Assembly: GCF_003171515.1 (NCBI RefSeq)
Contig: NC_089393.1
Span: 744,001-808,000, forward strand
Length of the DNA: 64,000 nt
Direction: 5' to 3'
Source of the DNA: Pyrenophora tritici-repentis
Taxonomy: Eukaryota > Ascomycota > Dothideomycetes > Pleosporales > Pleosporaceae
Positions 20,288 through 32,274 of this stretch are shown here, piece after piece; the first letter of the stretch is position 1, and each line of letters opens with the position of its first letter. The position numbers and the translations under genes are program-made. The notes under the pieces are model-generated. The model was not told where the DNA came from, searched no databases, and saw only the letters and a list, made by a program, of their open reading frames with translations.

Positions 20288-21760
20288 ATGTCAAGCAATG
20301 CTACTGCGAGTACGTTGTCTCCTTCTATTGTTCCCTCCAACCCTCAGAGCACCCAGGGAGCGCCTTCCTCTGCTCCCGCGCCTTCCTCTGCGAGCCCTCC
20401 CCAATCTCCCTCGACTCTTCGCTCCAGCCCTGCCTCGCCGTCTGTAACACCTTCCACAGCACCCGAGCCTTCGCAGCCTGCCGTCTCCACGCCCGCTGCC
20501 GCTCCGTCGTCCGCTCCACCACCAGCAGAGACTCCCTCTTCAGCGCCGCCTGCCTCGAACCCGCCAGCTTCTTCAGCAGCAGCACCGCCGCCGTCGTCAC
20601 AGCCACCTCCAGCTGCCTCCACGACCCAGCCCCCGCCCGCTTCCTCTGCTCCTCCACCACCACCAGCCTCTTCAGCCCCTCCGCCTCCGACGTCAAACCA
20701 AGCACCCCCGCCAACATCCACTGCACCGCCTGCGCAATCTTCTCCCAATGCGCCACCCCCATCTGAGACGAGCACCGTCACTGCTCCGTCGGCGCCTCCT
20801 TCGACTGCCGTCCTGACGTCCATTGTGGTAGTCACGTCTGCCCCAACAAAAGCAGGCGAGACGCCGCAAGTCATAACAATCACTTCAGTCATCACGCCAA
20901 CAAACGCTGCCCAGCGCCCAACCGGTACCGGCACAGGCTCCAACCCAAACAGCACCGACCCGACCCAGCTGCAGAATGCGCAAAAGGAGAACAGCAATGG
21001 CATGAGCACCGGTGGTAAGACTGCCATCGCCGTCGTCATCCCCGTCGTCGTAGTTGCTCTGCTGGTACTTGGTGGCATCTTCTTCTGGCGCAAACGCAAG
21101 CAGCGCAAGAGTGCCCAGGACGAGCGCCGAAAAGAGGTGGAAGAGTATGGCTTCAACCCGAACCACGATCCAACCCTGCCTCCGGTCGGTGGTCTGGCCA
21201 TGGCCGAAGACGACAGTGGCTACCGAGGATGGGGCAACGCCACTACAAACTCGAACCGCAAAATGTCCACCACCCTCGCCTCTGGAATGACCTACTCGGA
21301 CAGCAACAGCAACCCAGGCGGCTACAACAGCCCCAACTCCCCCACCAACGGTGCCTACTCCGACGCTCACTCCAACGACCCACTCGTAGATGGGCGTCGC
21401 CACACCATGGACTCGGACGGCATAGGTGCATTGGGTGCGGGCGCTGGTGGCGCTGTAGCCGCCAACTCGGCCCACAACCAAGGTGGCGTACACCGCGGAA
21501 TCTCCAATGCCTCGTCGACATACTCGGCAGCTGGCCACTCCGACAACTCTGGTGACTACCCTGGCATGAACAACAGCCATCCACAAGACTATTACACCAA
21601 CCAGGACTACTACCAGAACCCAACATACGGCACCCAAGACCCGTATGCCGCTCAGCAGCAGCCTATAATAAGAGACGTGTCTGCAAGACGAAACACCAGG
21701 ATCGAGAATCCAAGTGTCTTCCCACAACAAGGAAACTCTGGCATCGCCCAAAACTTCTAA
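20288..21760 (+). CDS. Ser/Pro-rich single-pass membrane protein (Mid2/SKG6-like layout)
   Basis: 490 residues from ATG 20288. Residues 1 to about 170 are Ser/Pro/Ala/Thr low complexity, expected to be heavily O-mannosylated and wall-spanning. A single membrane helix near 245-268 (TAIAVVIPVVVVALLVLGGI) is followed at once by the basic stop-transfer WRKRKQRK. The cytoplasmic tail is about 220 residues and rich in Asn, Ser, Gly, Tyr and Gln. That layout matches fungal wall-stress sensors and Axl2/SKG6-type proteins, but no cysteine-rich WSC domain is present. No N-terminal signal peptide is seen, so either the helix acts as a reverse anchor or an upstream exon was missed. Role as a surface sensor is an inference. 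Confidence 0.8.
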   Translation: MSSNATASTLSPSIVPSNPQSTQGAPSSAPAPSSASPPQSPSTLRSSPASPSVTPSTAPEPSQPAVSTPAAAPSSAPPPAETPSSAPPASNPPASSAAAPPPSSQPPPAASTTQPPPASSAPPPPPASSAPPPPTSNQAPPPTSTAPPAQSSPNAPPPSETSTVTAPSAPPSTAVLTSIVVVTSAPTKAGETPQVITITSVITPTNAAQRPTGTGTGSNPNSTDPTQLQNAQKENSNGMSTGGKTAIAVVIPVVVVALLVLGGIFFWRKRKQRKSAQDERRKEVEEYGFNPNHDPTLPPVGGLAMAEDDSGYRGWGNATTNSNRKMSTTLASGMTYSDSNSNPGGYNSPNSPTNGAYSDAHSNDPLVDGRRHTMDSDGIGALGAGAGGAVAANSAHNQGGVHRGISNASSTYSAAGHSDNSGDYPGMNNSHPQDYYTNQDYYQNPTYGTQDPYAAQQQPIIRDVSARRNTRIENPSVFPQQGNSGIAQNF

Positions 21761-23088
21761 ACTTCCCGTCTGAGCACTACCTTATGCATCGATCCATCGC
21801 TACCTGTACATTGCGACCTCTATCATTTTAACAGTTTCCTTTCATCTCAGTCGATATATATCCAGCCGGTGGCGTTCTTTTGGCAGATTATCGGGCTTCA
21901 TCTTGCCTTGTATCCCGATCTTTTCTTTTTCTTTTCTACTTACTGGTGCTGTATGTGTATGCAACGGACCGGGATGGTGTCGGCATACAGGCCCACAATG
22001 CCCCACTACACATGACGGGGTTTCTGGAAGAGGCGGAAGCGGGTTTTACCAACACGTCAGAGTTTGTAACAGCTTGGAAGATGCTGCACGTTGAGGTTGC
22101 AGTTTATGGCCCAGACTCACTCAGGTTTTACACATGGTGTGTGTAAGCAAACAACAAAAGCAATCTGGCTTTTATTCCCAGCCGTACTACACGCATTCTG
22201 TCCAATGAATAATACAATTTCAGTTGGGTTGCTTGCGTCATAGAAGGCCGCTTGCTTCTACACGTAGCTGGGAATTGACAGATCCTTTTCTTCTGACGGT
22301 TGCCATGTGCGAAACAAATCTATCACTCTTGTAATTATCTTCATCCTTCACCACGCCTTTAGCTTTGGCAACCTAGCTTTTTCCTTTCTCTACTGTCTTC
22401 TTGACCTTGTTTTTTTTCAATGTATTTCCTAGAAACTGTTTTTTTTTTGGCCTGATGGAGGGAATCGGCGTGTGAGGGTTGGACGCGGTGCTGTTAGGGT
22501 ACGCTGGGTTATGGGGACACCAAAACACTAAAAGAGGATGAATAGATTGAATTGAAATACAAAAAAATATATCTTGGTCTTCCAGAACATCCTTCACTGG
22601 TGCTTGGGTTGGTTTGATTAACCAGCAGCACCTATGTCTTGTGAGTCTAGAAGTTTGCATTTTATTAGCCTTGGTTACCCCAATTCCATTTACATGGTGG
22701 GTACTGGCTTGATCAGCAGTCAGCGGGCAAGAGCAGTACAGACTGCTTCCTTGCTATTGCTATTTTCAACACAGAAAACTCAGCAGCAAAGACCAGGTCA
22801 AACTATCGCAGTGAAAAAGTTCAATTTTAGTAGTATTACACAATGCCACCCAAACTACCATTGACTGAGAAATCGTCCCTTTTGCCTGTGCCTTGATAAC
22901 CGAAAGAAGACCTGAAAGACCTGAAAGACCGTCATTACGACGCCGAAGCGTCTCACTCACAGGAGACACCGGCAAAAATGCCAAGCAAGCGCCCCATGTG
23001 TCTTTCTGAACCGTCCCATGCCCACCACCGAGGAAAAGATGCAAGCAGTAGATGCACCGTCGCAATGCAGAGATCATGTCATGAAACG
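21761..23088. other. Intergenic between convergent genes, no gene seen
   Basis: About 1.3 kb holding the 3' untranslated regions of the membrane-protein gene (plus) and the R3H gene (minus). T-runs lie near 22410 and 22440. Short frames have no recognisable content. Confidence 0.5.
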
Positions 23089-25748
23089 TCAGTTAGAGTT
23101 GTGGTTGAAGGTGCTGGACGATGGCACTCGGGTCATGGAAGGTAGAGCGAAGGGCGGGGCTGGAGCAGGAGCAGGTGGCTTTGGAGGTAGGTGCGCAGGT
23201 GTACCGTACTTAGCGATGCTGCTTTGCGAGGAACCTGGATCGCCAGACTGAGATGCGATCCTGTTCATAGAAGGGGCAGCGTAGTTGCCTTGCATGCTTT
23301 GCGGAGAGCCGAAAGACGGCGTAGAAGTAGCAGAAGGGCTGTGCCTAGGCATCTGAGCAGGCATAGAAGTTTGGGCAGACATTTGGTAGCCACCGTAGCC
23401 GTTCATTTGTGGATTCATCTGTGGGTTCATCTGGGGCTGGCCCTGCATCATGTTCGGCTGCATTCCAAAAGGCATGTTACGCCCGCCGGGTATGAAGGCT
23501 TGGGTTTGCGGGTTGAACTGCCCACGGTTGTAGCTTCCAGGGAGAGGGTGTTGGTTGCGATTTGGCTTGCCATTGAAACCGTTCGGAGGAAATTGGCCAT
23601 AGGGATAGCCAGGCATCGGAGCTTGGTGAGGCGCGGACATGGGCCTGTTGCCTGGCCCATTTTGAGCATTGAACGCACTCGTGGCCGAGTGATATGGGAA
23701 CTGCTGGTTCACTTGTGGTGACCACCCTGCATTCATGGGCACGTGCTGGGGTTGCTGATAGTTGTCCTGGTAGGGTGCCATTGACGGGTTGGCCATCTTC
23801 GGTGTCACCTGAGACGGCATACCGGCGTTCTGGAACGATGACATACCACGCTGGAAATCTGTTGATAGGTCATAGCCGTTCTGCATCGGTCCATAGTTGG
23901 GATACATCATAGCTGACCCATTGGGTGGCTGATATTGTTGGCCATTCCAGCCGTATTGAGACTGTGCGTCTGGGGCCATCATACCCGGGTATGGGTTGCT
24001 GTACGCAGCTGGAGGTGATCCCCCGGAGTTCATAGTCGCATACGGTGCATTCTGCGCAGGACCAGCATAGCCGTTGTAGTAGACAGCATTGTCTCCGGTG
24101 TAGCCCGCAACAGGATATTGCTGTGGGTAATACACGTTGAATCGGGATCGAGCTTGGAAGTCGTCATCGTCGTAGTTGCGCTGCTTCTTGGGCTTTTTCT
24201 TCCCAGCAGCCGAGCTTGATCTTGACATGTCTTTCGCTTTCTCTTTGTCCTCTCCTTGTCCGTTCACCTCTGTAGTGTCAGTCTCTTCGCTCTCAGCGCT
24301 ACCAAAGATGCGCTGACGAGCTTCACGGTAACGAGCCTCGCGTTCTTCACGAGATAGAGCTGCTTTGTCCTTGCTACCTTCACCGTCGTTACTGCCATCA
24401 CTGGCTCCCATTTCAGAGGTTGTTTTGGATGCATTCTGCGAATTAGCTCCAGTGTTTGTACCAGATTTACCATCATCACGACGCATGATTTTACGTGCAG
24501 GAAGCTCTACGGGAGGTGTGTTGGTACTCTTGGCAGGATCAACCATTTGCGATACTGGGGGCGGGCTGTGAAGGGTTAGCAATGGAAGTGTAAGAATCTT
24601 GGATAGGAACTCACATTCTGCAATACGGCGTACGCGTGATCTTCACGCCAGTCATAGTGGTATCAACTACATGGCCAAGCAAGTAATAGTCCGCAAGACG
24701 ATGTGCAAGCATCCTATAGAAAGTATTACAGTTCGGTAGACACAACTCACTCTCACTAGGTCACGTTAGCAAAATGTGATTTCCGACGTGTTGATATGGC
24801 AACACCAACCGAGAGTCCTTTATGAAGTCGATAAAGTCTTGTTCGATCTTGACTACAAACAGACGATCACGGGGCGATCGTAGCGCTTCGAGGAGCTTTT
24901 CATCCGGAATAGCGGGTATGTTGGGAGGGCCGTTGAGCGAAGGCATGCCATTCACGAGAGGCTGTGACATGGGACCTGCGCCGTTGAGTGACTGGTTAGG
25001 ATCGTACAGAGTTTGTGCTCCATTCGGCAGAGTGGGAAAGCGACCCGGCGGAACTCCTCGGTGAGGCTGAGGATTCATGACGGCAATTTCCTGCAACTGA
25101 TCTCGGAAGGCACGTGCGGCGCCATGATCAGATCCTTGTCGGGAATCCGCGATTACAGAGTCTGGAGGAGAGATGACGTCTTCTTCTTCGACCGCCCTCA
25201 GGCTAGCACTGTCGTCTGGTCGCAATGACTCCTTCTCGTCGAGTGCAAATGTTGTCGCAGAAGCAACGCTCTTCCCATCAATACTAGGAGGCTTTCCAGA
25301 TCCATCGGAAGAAGATAGCTGAGTGCTGCTATCCTCGGTAGCGGCAACTTTAACTACTGCGGCAGACTGAGGTCTCTCAGTCGCTTCGAGCTTGGCGTCG
25401 GGAGGCGGTGTGGCTGATCGGCCTGTGGAGTCCATGTGCGAGTTTGCATTTCCAGCACTCTTACTCGCATCATTGTCGCCTTGCTTCTCTGTGGGCGCTT
25501 TTGGCGCCGCGTCCCCATTTGTCGGGTTAGAGCGCGCCTTCTGAGCAACGGTGGGTATTTTGGGTGTCGCAACAGGCGGTCTCGCTTTGGAAGCAGAGTC
25601 TTTCGACATCTGAGGTTTGATTGCGGAAGCCGCGACCTAGGATTATTAGCAAACTGCGCACAAACTTTGCTTTTTGGCGGCCCACCTTGGCAAAGGAAAG
25701 AGGCCTCGGAGGAACCTGTTCGGTAGGAGTTGAAGTCGCAGACGCCAT
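23089..25748 (-). CDS. R3H and SUZ domain RNA-binding protein
   Basis: Four exons on the minus strand, about 25748-25686, 25636-24765, 24713-24615 and 24565-23089, giving about 836 residues; introns are about 49-52 nt and the exon 2 end may be off by one base. The N-terminal ~270 residues are low complexity. The R3H region spans about 285-345 (KIEQDFIDFIKDSRLVLPYQ joined by splicing to MLAHRLADYYLLGHVVDTT). The SUZ region follows (KIMRRDDGK near 366, EEREARYREARQRIFG near 417-432). The rest is rich in Gln, Pro, Asn, Met, Gly and Tyr, with a small tandem MNPQMNPQMNG. R3H plus SUZ proteins bind single-stranded RNA and act in cytoplasmic mRNP control. Its precise role is not known from sequence. 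Confidence 0.85.
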
Positions 25749-26608
25749 GACCATTAGGCGCTTGCAAGGCAGTCAGGAGCAATATGTCGTCAAGTAGATG
25801 ATCTGGACACAGTGCGCTATGTGTGTTGAAATGCGGTGATGAGGGCGAAGACGATCCCGAGGCTTTTGTAGTAGCCAAATAGTCCAATGGAGGGACGGAC
25901 GCCTGGGCAGAAAGTCGAAAAAATCACCAAGCTCAACGCCGTATATGGGTCGTCGAAGACGGAAATGAAGGGGGTGTTAACCGAAGTGATGAACGAAGGT
26001 TTTCAGGAAATAGGGTGCTCAAGGAAAGTCGCGATAACCGGAGCCAGAAAGCTGGACATGTTGGTGTGCAGACATTCGTGGGTAAGGTGTAGGTGGAGCG
26101 GGTGTGTCGTGAGCTGAGATGAAGTAGTCTTGACGTCTGGCCTGGGCTCCAAGGTTGCGACTAGCGGAGAGGGAGCAGAAAGCAGCCAAGCGGCCGGGTA
26201 TAGGTCGCAGTACGAGGGTCGCCGTTGAATTGGCTCGTCAGCGACAGACGATGCTGGGTGCAAGACGGGGACCAGGCTGGTTATGCGGGGTGCACGGCGA
26301 GGCGGTTTGAAGGTCGGAGAAGCGATGCTGAAGCCGCGAGTGGGCAGGCTTAGTCATGCGCTCCGCCTGAAATTCTGGACTTTGAATCGAGGCTAGACTG
26401 CTTGGAGCCAAGCTTGGTCGCGCTTCCTCCGCCGAAAGTGACAGAAGAACATTGAACTTGGCGAGGCTTGATTACTTTCTTTTACGGAGACTTGCATGGG
26501 GACCAGGTGTCGCGTCTTGTGTACCTCCTTTATCGCCCAACTGCACCACATACTCTGCGCCAGCAAACCGCCCATTGACTGCGTCTACGACTCTGTCTGA
26601 CGTCCGCC
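25749..26608. other. Divergent promoter region R3H gene / zinc-knuckle gene
   Basis: 860 bases between two divergent genes for RNA-related proteins. Frames seen here are short or shadows. No separate gene was recognised. Confidence 0.5.
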
Positions 26609-27700
26609 ATGTTCCGCCGCCCAGGTACCGGCCGCTCCAAGGCTTCAGCAGACACGCTCTGCCAAAAGTGCCTGAAGAGAGGACACTACAGCTATGAATG
26701 CAAGGCCCCAGCCCAGGAGCGCCCCTATAAGCCGCGGCCCTCGAGAACACAGCAGCTACTCAACCCCAACCTGAAGCCTAAGCTTACCACTGAGGTACCT
26801 GTGGACCTGGTACGCAAGAAGGGCGTAGCCGACGACATCTTGAAGAAGAAGGAGGAGGAACGCAAGCGCGCACGATCGCTTTCTACATCGTCCATTGACT
26901 CCGTATCCACCATATCTACCAACCGATCGCCGTCTCGGTCGCGCTCTCCGCCACGCAAGAAGCATGATGGCCCAAGACACCGAGCCAACGACGACAAGAC
27001 AGTGCGCAAGCGGAGCAGACGGTCAGTCTCCATGGACTCACGCTCATCATACGAATCAGACATGGCCGACAGGAACACACGGCGGCGAGTTAGTGCCTTC
27101 AGTCCAGGCGAGCGTGGTCGGAGGAGGACCAGGTCGCGGTCAAGGACCAGGTCAGCGCGCACGCAGCGATCACAAGAGAACGTTCGAGGGAGACTACCAC
27201 GGAACATGAGCGGCAGCCTCAGGTCACGGAGCAGGAGCGCCAGGAGACACCACCACGAGCGACCGCGTCGTTGCATTTCAGTGTCGAAGTCACGATCACG
27301 AAGTGCAGACCCCATGGACATATCTGACGACCGACACCCGCCCAACAGCACTTTACGAGGCAAATGGGGGGCTTCACCCCCACTCAAGCGTGAGCCTTCG
27401 AGGTCTCCACCGTCATTCCGCGGCAGTCGCAATCGCAGTCCTAGTCCTTACTCCAAGCGCAAAGCCGCCGCTGCTGCCGTCGCCCGCCGCTCGCCCAGCC
27501 CATACGACGTCAAAGCCGGAAGCCGAGGCTACGACGAACCCCGAGAACCCGCAAGGAATCGTTTCGACGACCGTCCCCCTGTTTCGAACGGCCGGGCCCC
27601 ACCTCCGCCCATGCACGCAGCGCCGCCCGTTCAAAGGGAGCGCAGTCTCAGTCCGTATAGCAAGCGTTTAGCTCTGACAAAGGCCATGCACGCTGGATAA
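26609..27700 (+). CDS. Zinc-knuckle, RS-rich protein (ZCCHC10-like)
   Basis: 363 residues, single exon, ATG at 26609. One CCHC zinc knuckle lies at C18-C21-H26-C31 (CQKCLKRGHYSYEC, spacing 2-4-4), followed by PRPSRTQQLLNP, the arrangement of the ZCCHC10 family. The remainder is rich in Arg-Ser dipeptides (RSPSRSRSPPRKK, SRSRTRSARTQRS), like splicing-associated nuclear proteins, and ends with repeated SPSPYSKR-type motifs (LSPYSKRLALTKA). It likely binds RNA in the nucleus. Exact function unknown. Confidence 0.82.
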   Translation: MFRRPGTGRSKASADTLCQKCLKRGHYSYECKAPAQERPYKPRPSRTQQLLNPNLKPKLTTEVPVDLVRKKGVADDILKKKEEERKRARSLSTSSIDSVSTISTNRSPSRSRSPPRKKHDGPRHRANDDKTVRKRSRRSVSMDSRSSYESDMADRNTRRRVSAFSPGERGRRRTRSRSRTRSARTQRSQENVRGRLPRNMSGSLRSRSRSARRHHHERPRRCISVSKSRSRSADPMDISDDRHPPNSTLRGKWGASPPLKREPSRSPPSFRGSRNRSPSPYSKRKAAAAAVARRSPSPYDVKAGSRGYDEPREPARNRFDDRPPVSNGRAPPPPMHAAPPVQRERSLSPYSKRLALTKAMHAG

Positions 27701-28644
27701 ATTCCTAGCAAGAGTCATAAGGCTAGATCCAGGGACAAGGTGAATGTCTCGTCGAACAGCGGAAAGTGTAGGAATCACATGATGCCCATACGGCCGGTGT
27801 TCTGAGTATGAGCTGTCATCTACGGGACGCATCGGGGATGCATCTCATCTCCTTTTTTTTTCTCATTACTGGGTCTTCGCATGGATTCCAAATGCTATCT
27901 TTTTTTTTCTTTCCCTTTTTCTTATATAGACTGGAGATTTGGAGTCTCTCATCAGGACGAGAGATCATGAGCTGAGCGATTGATGTATTCAAACCCCATA
28001 GATTGTCTTCTTCTTCCTTGTGAAGTTTTACAAGTACCTTAATCAGTAGAGCTTGCTTCGTCTATCGGGCAGTGGACGAAACGCTATTTGTACTCACCTA
28101 CCAATAGTTGAATTGAAGTGAAAAAAAAATCAAAATGTCAATACTGCACCTTAAAGTCATCATCACTGTGTCTCAGTCAACGTCAAAGCAACGTAGATTC
28201 AAGTCAACATGTGTATAATCTCGTTCGTATTCCTCGGGATCCCTATGTTTTCTAGGCATAACCCCATTGCCCGATCAGCAACGAGGGACAAGGCTGAACC
28301 AATCTTGATGTGACGCCCACTCCGTGCACTCCGTGGATATACCCACTGCCATGTTATGCTAGATATACATAAAGGAAAGGAGAAAAAAAACAGTAGTCTG
28401 GAGTCCGGAACAACCTCCTAGATGCCCGCCGCAGTCAAGCACTCGATCTCATCTCCTGTCATGCCCAGTTTCCCTCAAATTCGAGATGCCATGTTGATTC
28501 GTTCGGTGCCCTGGGATGGTACCAGTTGCCTCGATGTGGTAGTTGTGCTGGCTGGTTGAACCGACTAACCACCACGTTGACAAAGACTTCATCAGTATTC
28601 ACAAGTACTACTTGAGTTGCTTGTCGTCTACCGGCAGCAGCTCT
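27701..28644. other. Intergenic between convergent genes, no gene seen
   Basis: About 940 bases with several T- and A-runs, consistent with the 3' untranslated regions of two convergent genes. No ORF with recognisable content. Confidence 0.5.
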
Positions 28645-30227
28645 CTAAGCGCCACTTGCTACGCCACGGATATTGATGCCACTTCCACTGCGATCAGCTG
28701 AGCCACGGATGTTGATACCTTCTTGGCTTCGTGCTCGTCCGCGGATGTTCATGTCGTTATCGCGAGTGATGCGGTCGGCGAGACCACGACGAGTTTGAGT
28801 TGATTCAGAGAACTCGGTGACGTAGGGGTCGCTGTAGTCGTTCTTCAGCCGACCAAACACCTCGTCTGAATTATCGTCGCGCGTAATCCTATCAGCTAGC
28901 GAACGCTTGGGTTTCTGCTGTGGTGCCAAAGGCTGGCCATTCTTGGTCATGCGTGACAAGAGTGACTCGCCTGCTCCTTTTGACTTGGACGATGCATCAA
29001 TGGCGTTTGAGCGGTGGTGGTTGCCCATTGGGGAGCTTTCGACAAGGGCAGTGTCCTTTTGCCAGCGACTGCCACCCGTAGTACCGCCTTGACGATCGTA
29101 GTTTGCGCGGTCGTGAGTCCAGCGGTCGGCACTAGGTTCGCGTCGACGCCGGTTGTCACTGCGACTACGGCTGCGGTACCGACGGGGCCCTGCATGGGAG
29201 TCGTGCTCGGAGAATCCGAAGCGGCCGTCGCCTTCATCGTATGGCGTGGGAGATGCGCTACGTCCTCGTAGACGACCGAAGCGTGGCTCATTGGGACTGC
29301 GATTGTTTATTAGTAATTGGTCAACAACGGAAGCAAGACTCATATACCTTCTCGAACTTGGTCTGTAGGAGTCGACATCCTGATTTTGGGCGTCACTTCG
29401 GAACCTGCCACCTTGTTGACGGCCTCCTCCTCTGCCGCGGCCGCGCATGTCGCGTCCGTCACGCTCGTCTCGTCCATTGCGGCGCGGACCTCTTCGATCA
29501 GCACCGGAATCACCCATTGACTCGTCACCGGTACTTCTCCGCCTGTCCTGACCCCTAGAAGCCATGTCATCTTCTCCGTAGTCGAGGTAATCTTTCCTGG
29601 GGGCGGGCGACCTCTTGCGCGGTGCTCGCTGGCGGTTGCCGGCCACATCAGGGTTTCGTTGGTAGTAGTTACTCTTCTGGGCCGCGCCCTTTGGCTTCTC
29701 GTCGCCAGCGTTCGACTGCCTAATCGTCAGGATATTATCCGGCTTCTTGGAGTACGGTTTCGCTGGGCGACTGGCTTGCATCGAAAGGTGGCTTGTGTCG
29801 CCAACCTCTGGGGCGGTCAACATCTTTAGGGCGAGTGCCGCATCTTCGCTACTGTAGTAATCCAGGTTGACTGAGGTATCGTTGACCCATCGCAATTGCT
29901 TGACGCGCGGGTCGGACTGGCAATGCTCTATGGCATAATAGAGGGGATCGTTCGGGTCGAAATTGTCCACGCCCTGCAGGTTTAAGGACTCGGGCCATGG
30001 CCTGTGGACTACAATGTCCTCGAGATAAGCTGCGGGAATGCTTTCTTGTGCGCCTGCTGTGTTATTCTATAGTGCGCATGTCAGTCCATGTCACTCAGCC
30101 TTGTGCAGCCTTGCGTGGAACTCACTTGAATAACTTGTTGCGGCTGTTGCGCGATCGGAGCAGCTACTTCTGTGTCTATCTGAATGTCAATATCGTCAGC
30201 AACGTCAATCATGTCAAGGTCTTCCAT
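28645..30227 (-). CDS. NCBP3-like nuclear cap-binding protein
   Basis: Three exons: 30227-30126, 30066-29348, 29296-28645; 490 residues. The start is MEDLDMIDVADDIDIQ. The conserved N-terminal domain reads ESLNLQGVDNFDPNDPLYYA then VKQLRWVNDTSVNLDYYSSE and AALALKML, matching the RRM-like domain of nuclear cap-binding subunit 3 (human C17orf85), including the W-x-N/D-D-x-S segment. The C-terminal ~350 residues are rich in Arg, Gly, Asp and Ser, with repeated LADRITRD and NIRGRA/INIRG-type motifs. The family binds capped mRNA with CBP80 and supports export. The second intron (29347-29297, 51 nt) is in frame and stop-free, so an unspliced transcript would still encode protein. Confidence 0.82.
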
Positions 30228-30621
30228 GGTGAAGGGCGGCCTGGCGGTGCGGCGAGGTCGACGTTGGAGGATTTGTGGGGTGCTTGTTGTAAAAGCTGGG
30301 GACTTCGGGAGATGGAAAGCAGAAGGCGCGCCGCGGTTAGCTGGCGGGCACTAACGTGATCACGTGATGCTCCGATATCTACGCGCAAGCGCAACAACAA
30401 TACCAGGATCTTATTGAGCAATTGGATAATGGCGCGCACCTATATGCACAAGTATTGGTGAAACAGAGGGTGCATCCTGAACCAGGGTCTTACGCGAACA
30501 CTGCAGGTGACATCCAAACTTGTAGTCATTGTTCCTCGAATCTACCTAGTCTCAAACATTTCAAAGACAATGGCTTCACGCGAGACAAGTTCAAACGTCG
30601 CGACACACTGCACCTGTTCCT
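30228..30621. other. Spacer upstream of NCBP3-like gene, downstream of SSADH
   Basis: About 390 bases. Both neighbours are on the minus strand, so this contains the NCBP3-like promoter and the SSADH 3' end. Nothing else seen. Confidence 0.45.
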
Positions 30622-32274
30622 TCAGGATTGCTCCTCGAGCGTGAAAGTGCCAGTCTTAGTGATCAGGTACTCATTGACAGCCACGTCCTTTCCAGACTCC
30701 TTGCCATAACCACTCTGTTTGATGCCACCAAATGGCGACTCTGCCGCAGACGAATTACCCTGTCATAATGTTAGCAGTGTCTTTCGTGGCGTACGATACC
30801 CGACATACCGTATTTAGTCCGATCATACCCGCCTCTAGACTCTCGAATAGCCTCCACGTGCGATCAACATTCTTCGTGAAGCAGTAAGAAGCAAGGCCCA
30901 TGCTAGTGTCGTTCGCTGCCTTCACCGCTTCATCTTCCGTCTCAAACTTGATGAACGTACTGATCGGAGCAAATGCCTCTTCATTCGCAATATCCATGTC
31001 TGATGTAACTCCAGAGATGATGGTAGGCTCGAAGAAGTATCCGCCATCCTTTTCAATCGTGTTGCCACCAGTGTGAATCTTCGCGCCTTTCTTTTTCGCG
31101 TCCTCAACAAGAGCAAGCGCCTTCTCTACACCCCGCGGCGTAGTAACTGGGCCCATTGTAGTTTTCTCGTCGGAGCCGTGACCGACGACAATCTTTTGCG
31201 TCTCCGCATTCCAGCGCTCGAGGAACTTGTCAAAGATGCCAGACTGAACATAGATCCGGTTCGCGGTTATACAAGCCTGACCAGCATGACGGTACTTCAG
31301 AGCAAAGATCTGGCTCACTGCTTGTTCGATGCTCGCATCATCGAACACCAAAACAGGACAGTTGCCCCCTAGCTCCAATGTGACTTTCTTCAGATTATCG
31401 GCGCAAATCTTAGCAACCAGTTTGCCAACGCGCGTTGAGCCTGTAAAAGTGACCTTGTTCACAAGGGGGTGTCGACAAAGTGCTTCGCTTAGTTCAGGGG
31501 TCTTGTCCAGATCTGTAGTCAAGACGTTCAGCGCCCCCTTTGGAAATCCAGCCTTTTGAGCGAGATATGCCAATGTGAGTACCGTAATGGGTGTCTCTGG
31601 GCTGGGCTTCACAACCATCGTGCAGCCCGCGGCCAATGCTGCGCCTGCCTTTCTCAATATCATCGCAATGGGGAAGTTCCATGGCACCAACGCTACAGCG
31701 ACACCGAGAGGCTGTTTAATAGTGAATATGCGTCGATTCGCCAAAGCCGGTGTGAAGACGGTTCCCTGGATCCGTTCAGCTTCTCCGGCGAACCACCATG
31801 TGAACCCTGTAGAGTAGTCGATCTCGCCATAGGCCTCAGACCTGGGTTTTCCAGTTTCATATACTAGCATGGTTGCAATGTCTTCCCTGTTCTCCTTGAT
31901 GAGGGCATCCCATTTGTGCAGCATCTGCGCGCGCTGTCGAGGGCTGATCTTCTTGTACTGCTGAAAGCATTCATGCGAGCTCTTGACCGCATCGTCTACA
32001 TCAGATGCGTCGTTTGTCGGGCACTCGATCCATGGCTTTCCGGTCCCAGGGTCTTGTTACGCATCAGACAACGACAGTCTAGGACCAGGTGAAAAACTAA
32101 CCAACTACTTCAAAAGTTCTTCCAGACTTTGCTCGTACCCACTCGCCGTTGACATATGAGAGATTATGAAGCAAGTCCGGGTTGCTGAGCTTTTGCATGT
32201 TAGCACAGGCTGTGGGTCACCACGCTTCCGGAACACACCTTGAATGGCAGCTGATACTTGCTTTCTAAAACCAT
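30622..32274 (-). CDS. Succinate-semialdehyde dehydrogenase
   Basis: Four exons: 32274-32239, 32189-32102, 32052-30809, 30759-30622; 501 residues, three 49-nt introns, two of them with AAG acceptors. It is a full-length aldehyde dehydrogenase: PWNFP motif, KPSPETP, FTGSTRVGK, catalytic base Glu about 268 in ELGG and nucleophile Cys about 302 in GQACITANR, C-terminal ESPFGGIKQSGYGKESG. The NRIYVQSG segment after the Cys and the SPFGG..SG.G.E.G end are characteristic of SSADH (GabD/Uga2). It should oxidise succinate semialdehyde to succinate with NAD(P)+, the last step of the GABA shunt. No mitochondrial presequence is evident, so a cytosolic location is likely. Confidence 0.92.

Noticed and set aside
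20122..20766. Long overlapping frames on both strands across the Ser/Pro-rich membrane-protein gene
   Set aside because: Low-complexity GC-rich coding sequence keeps several frames open; only the frame with the membrane helix and stop-transfer signal makes sense.
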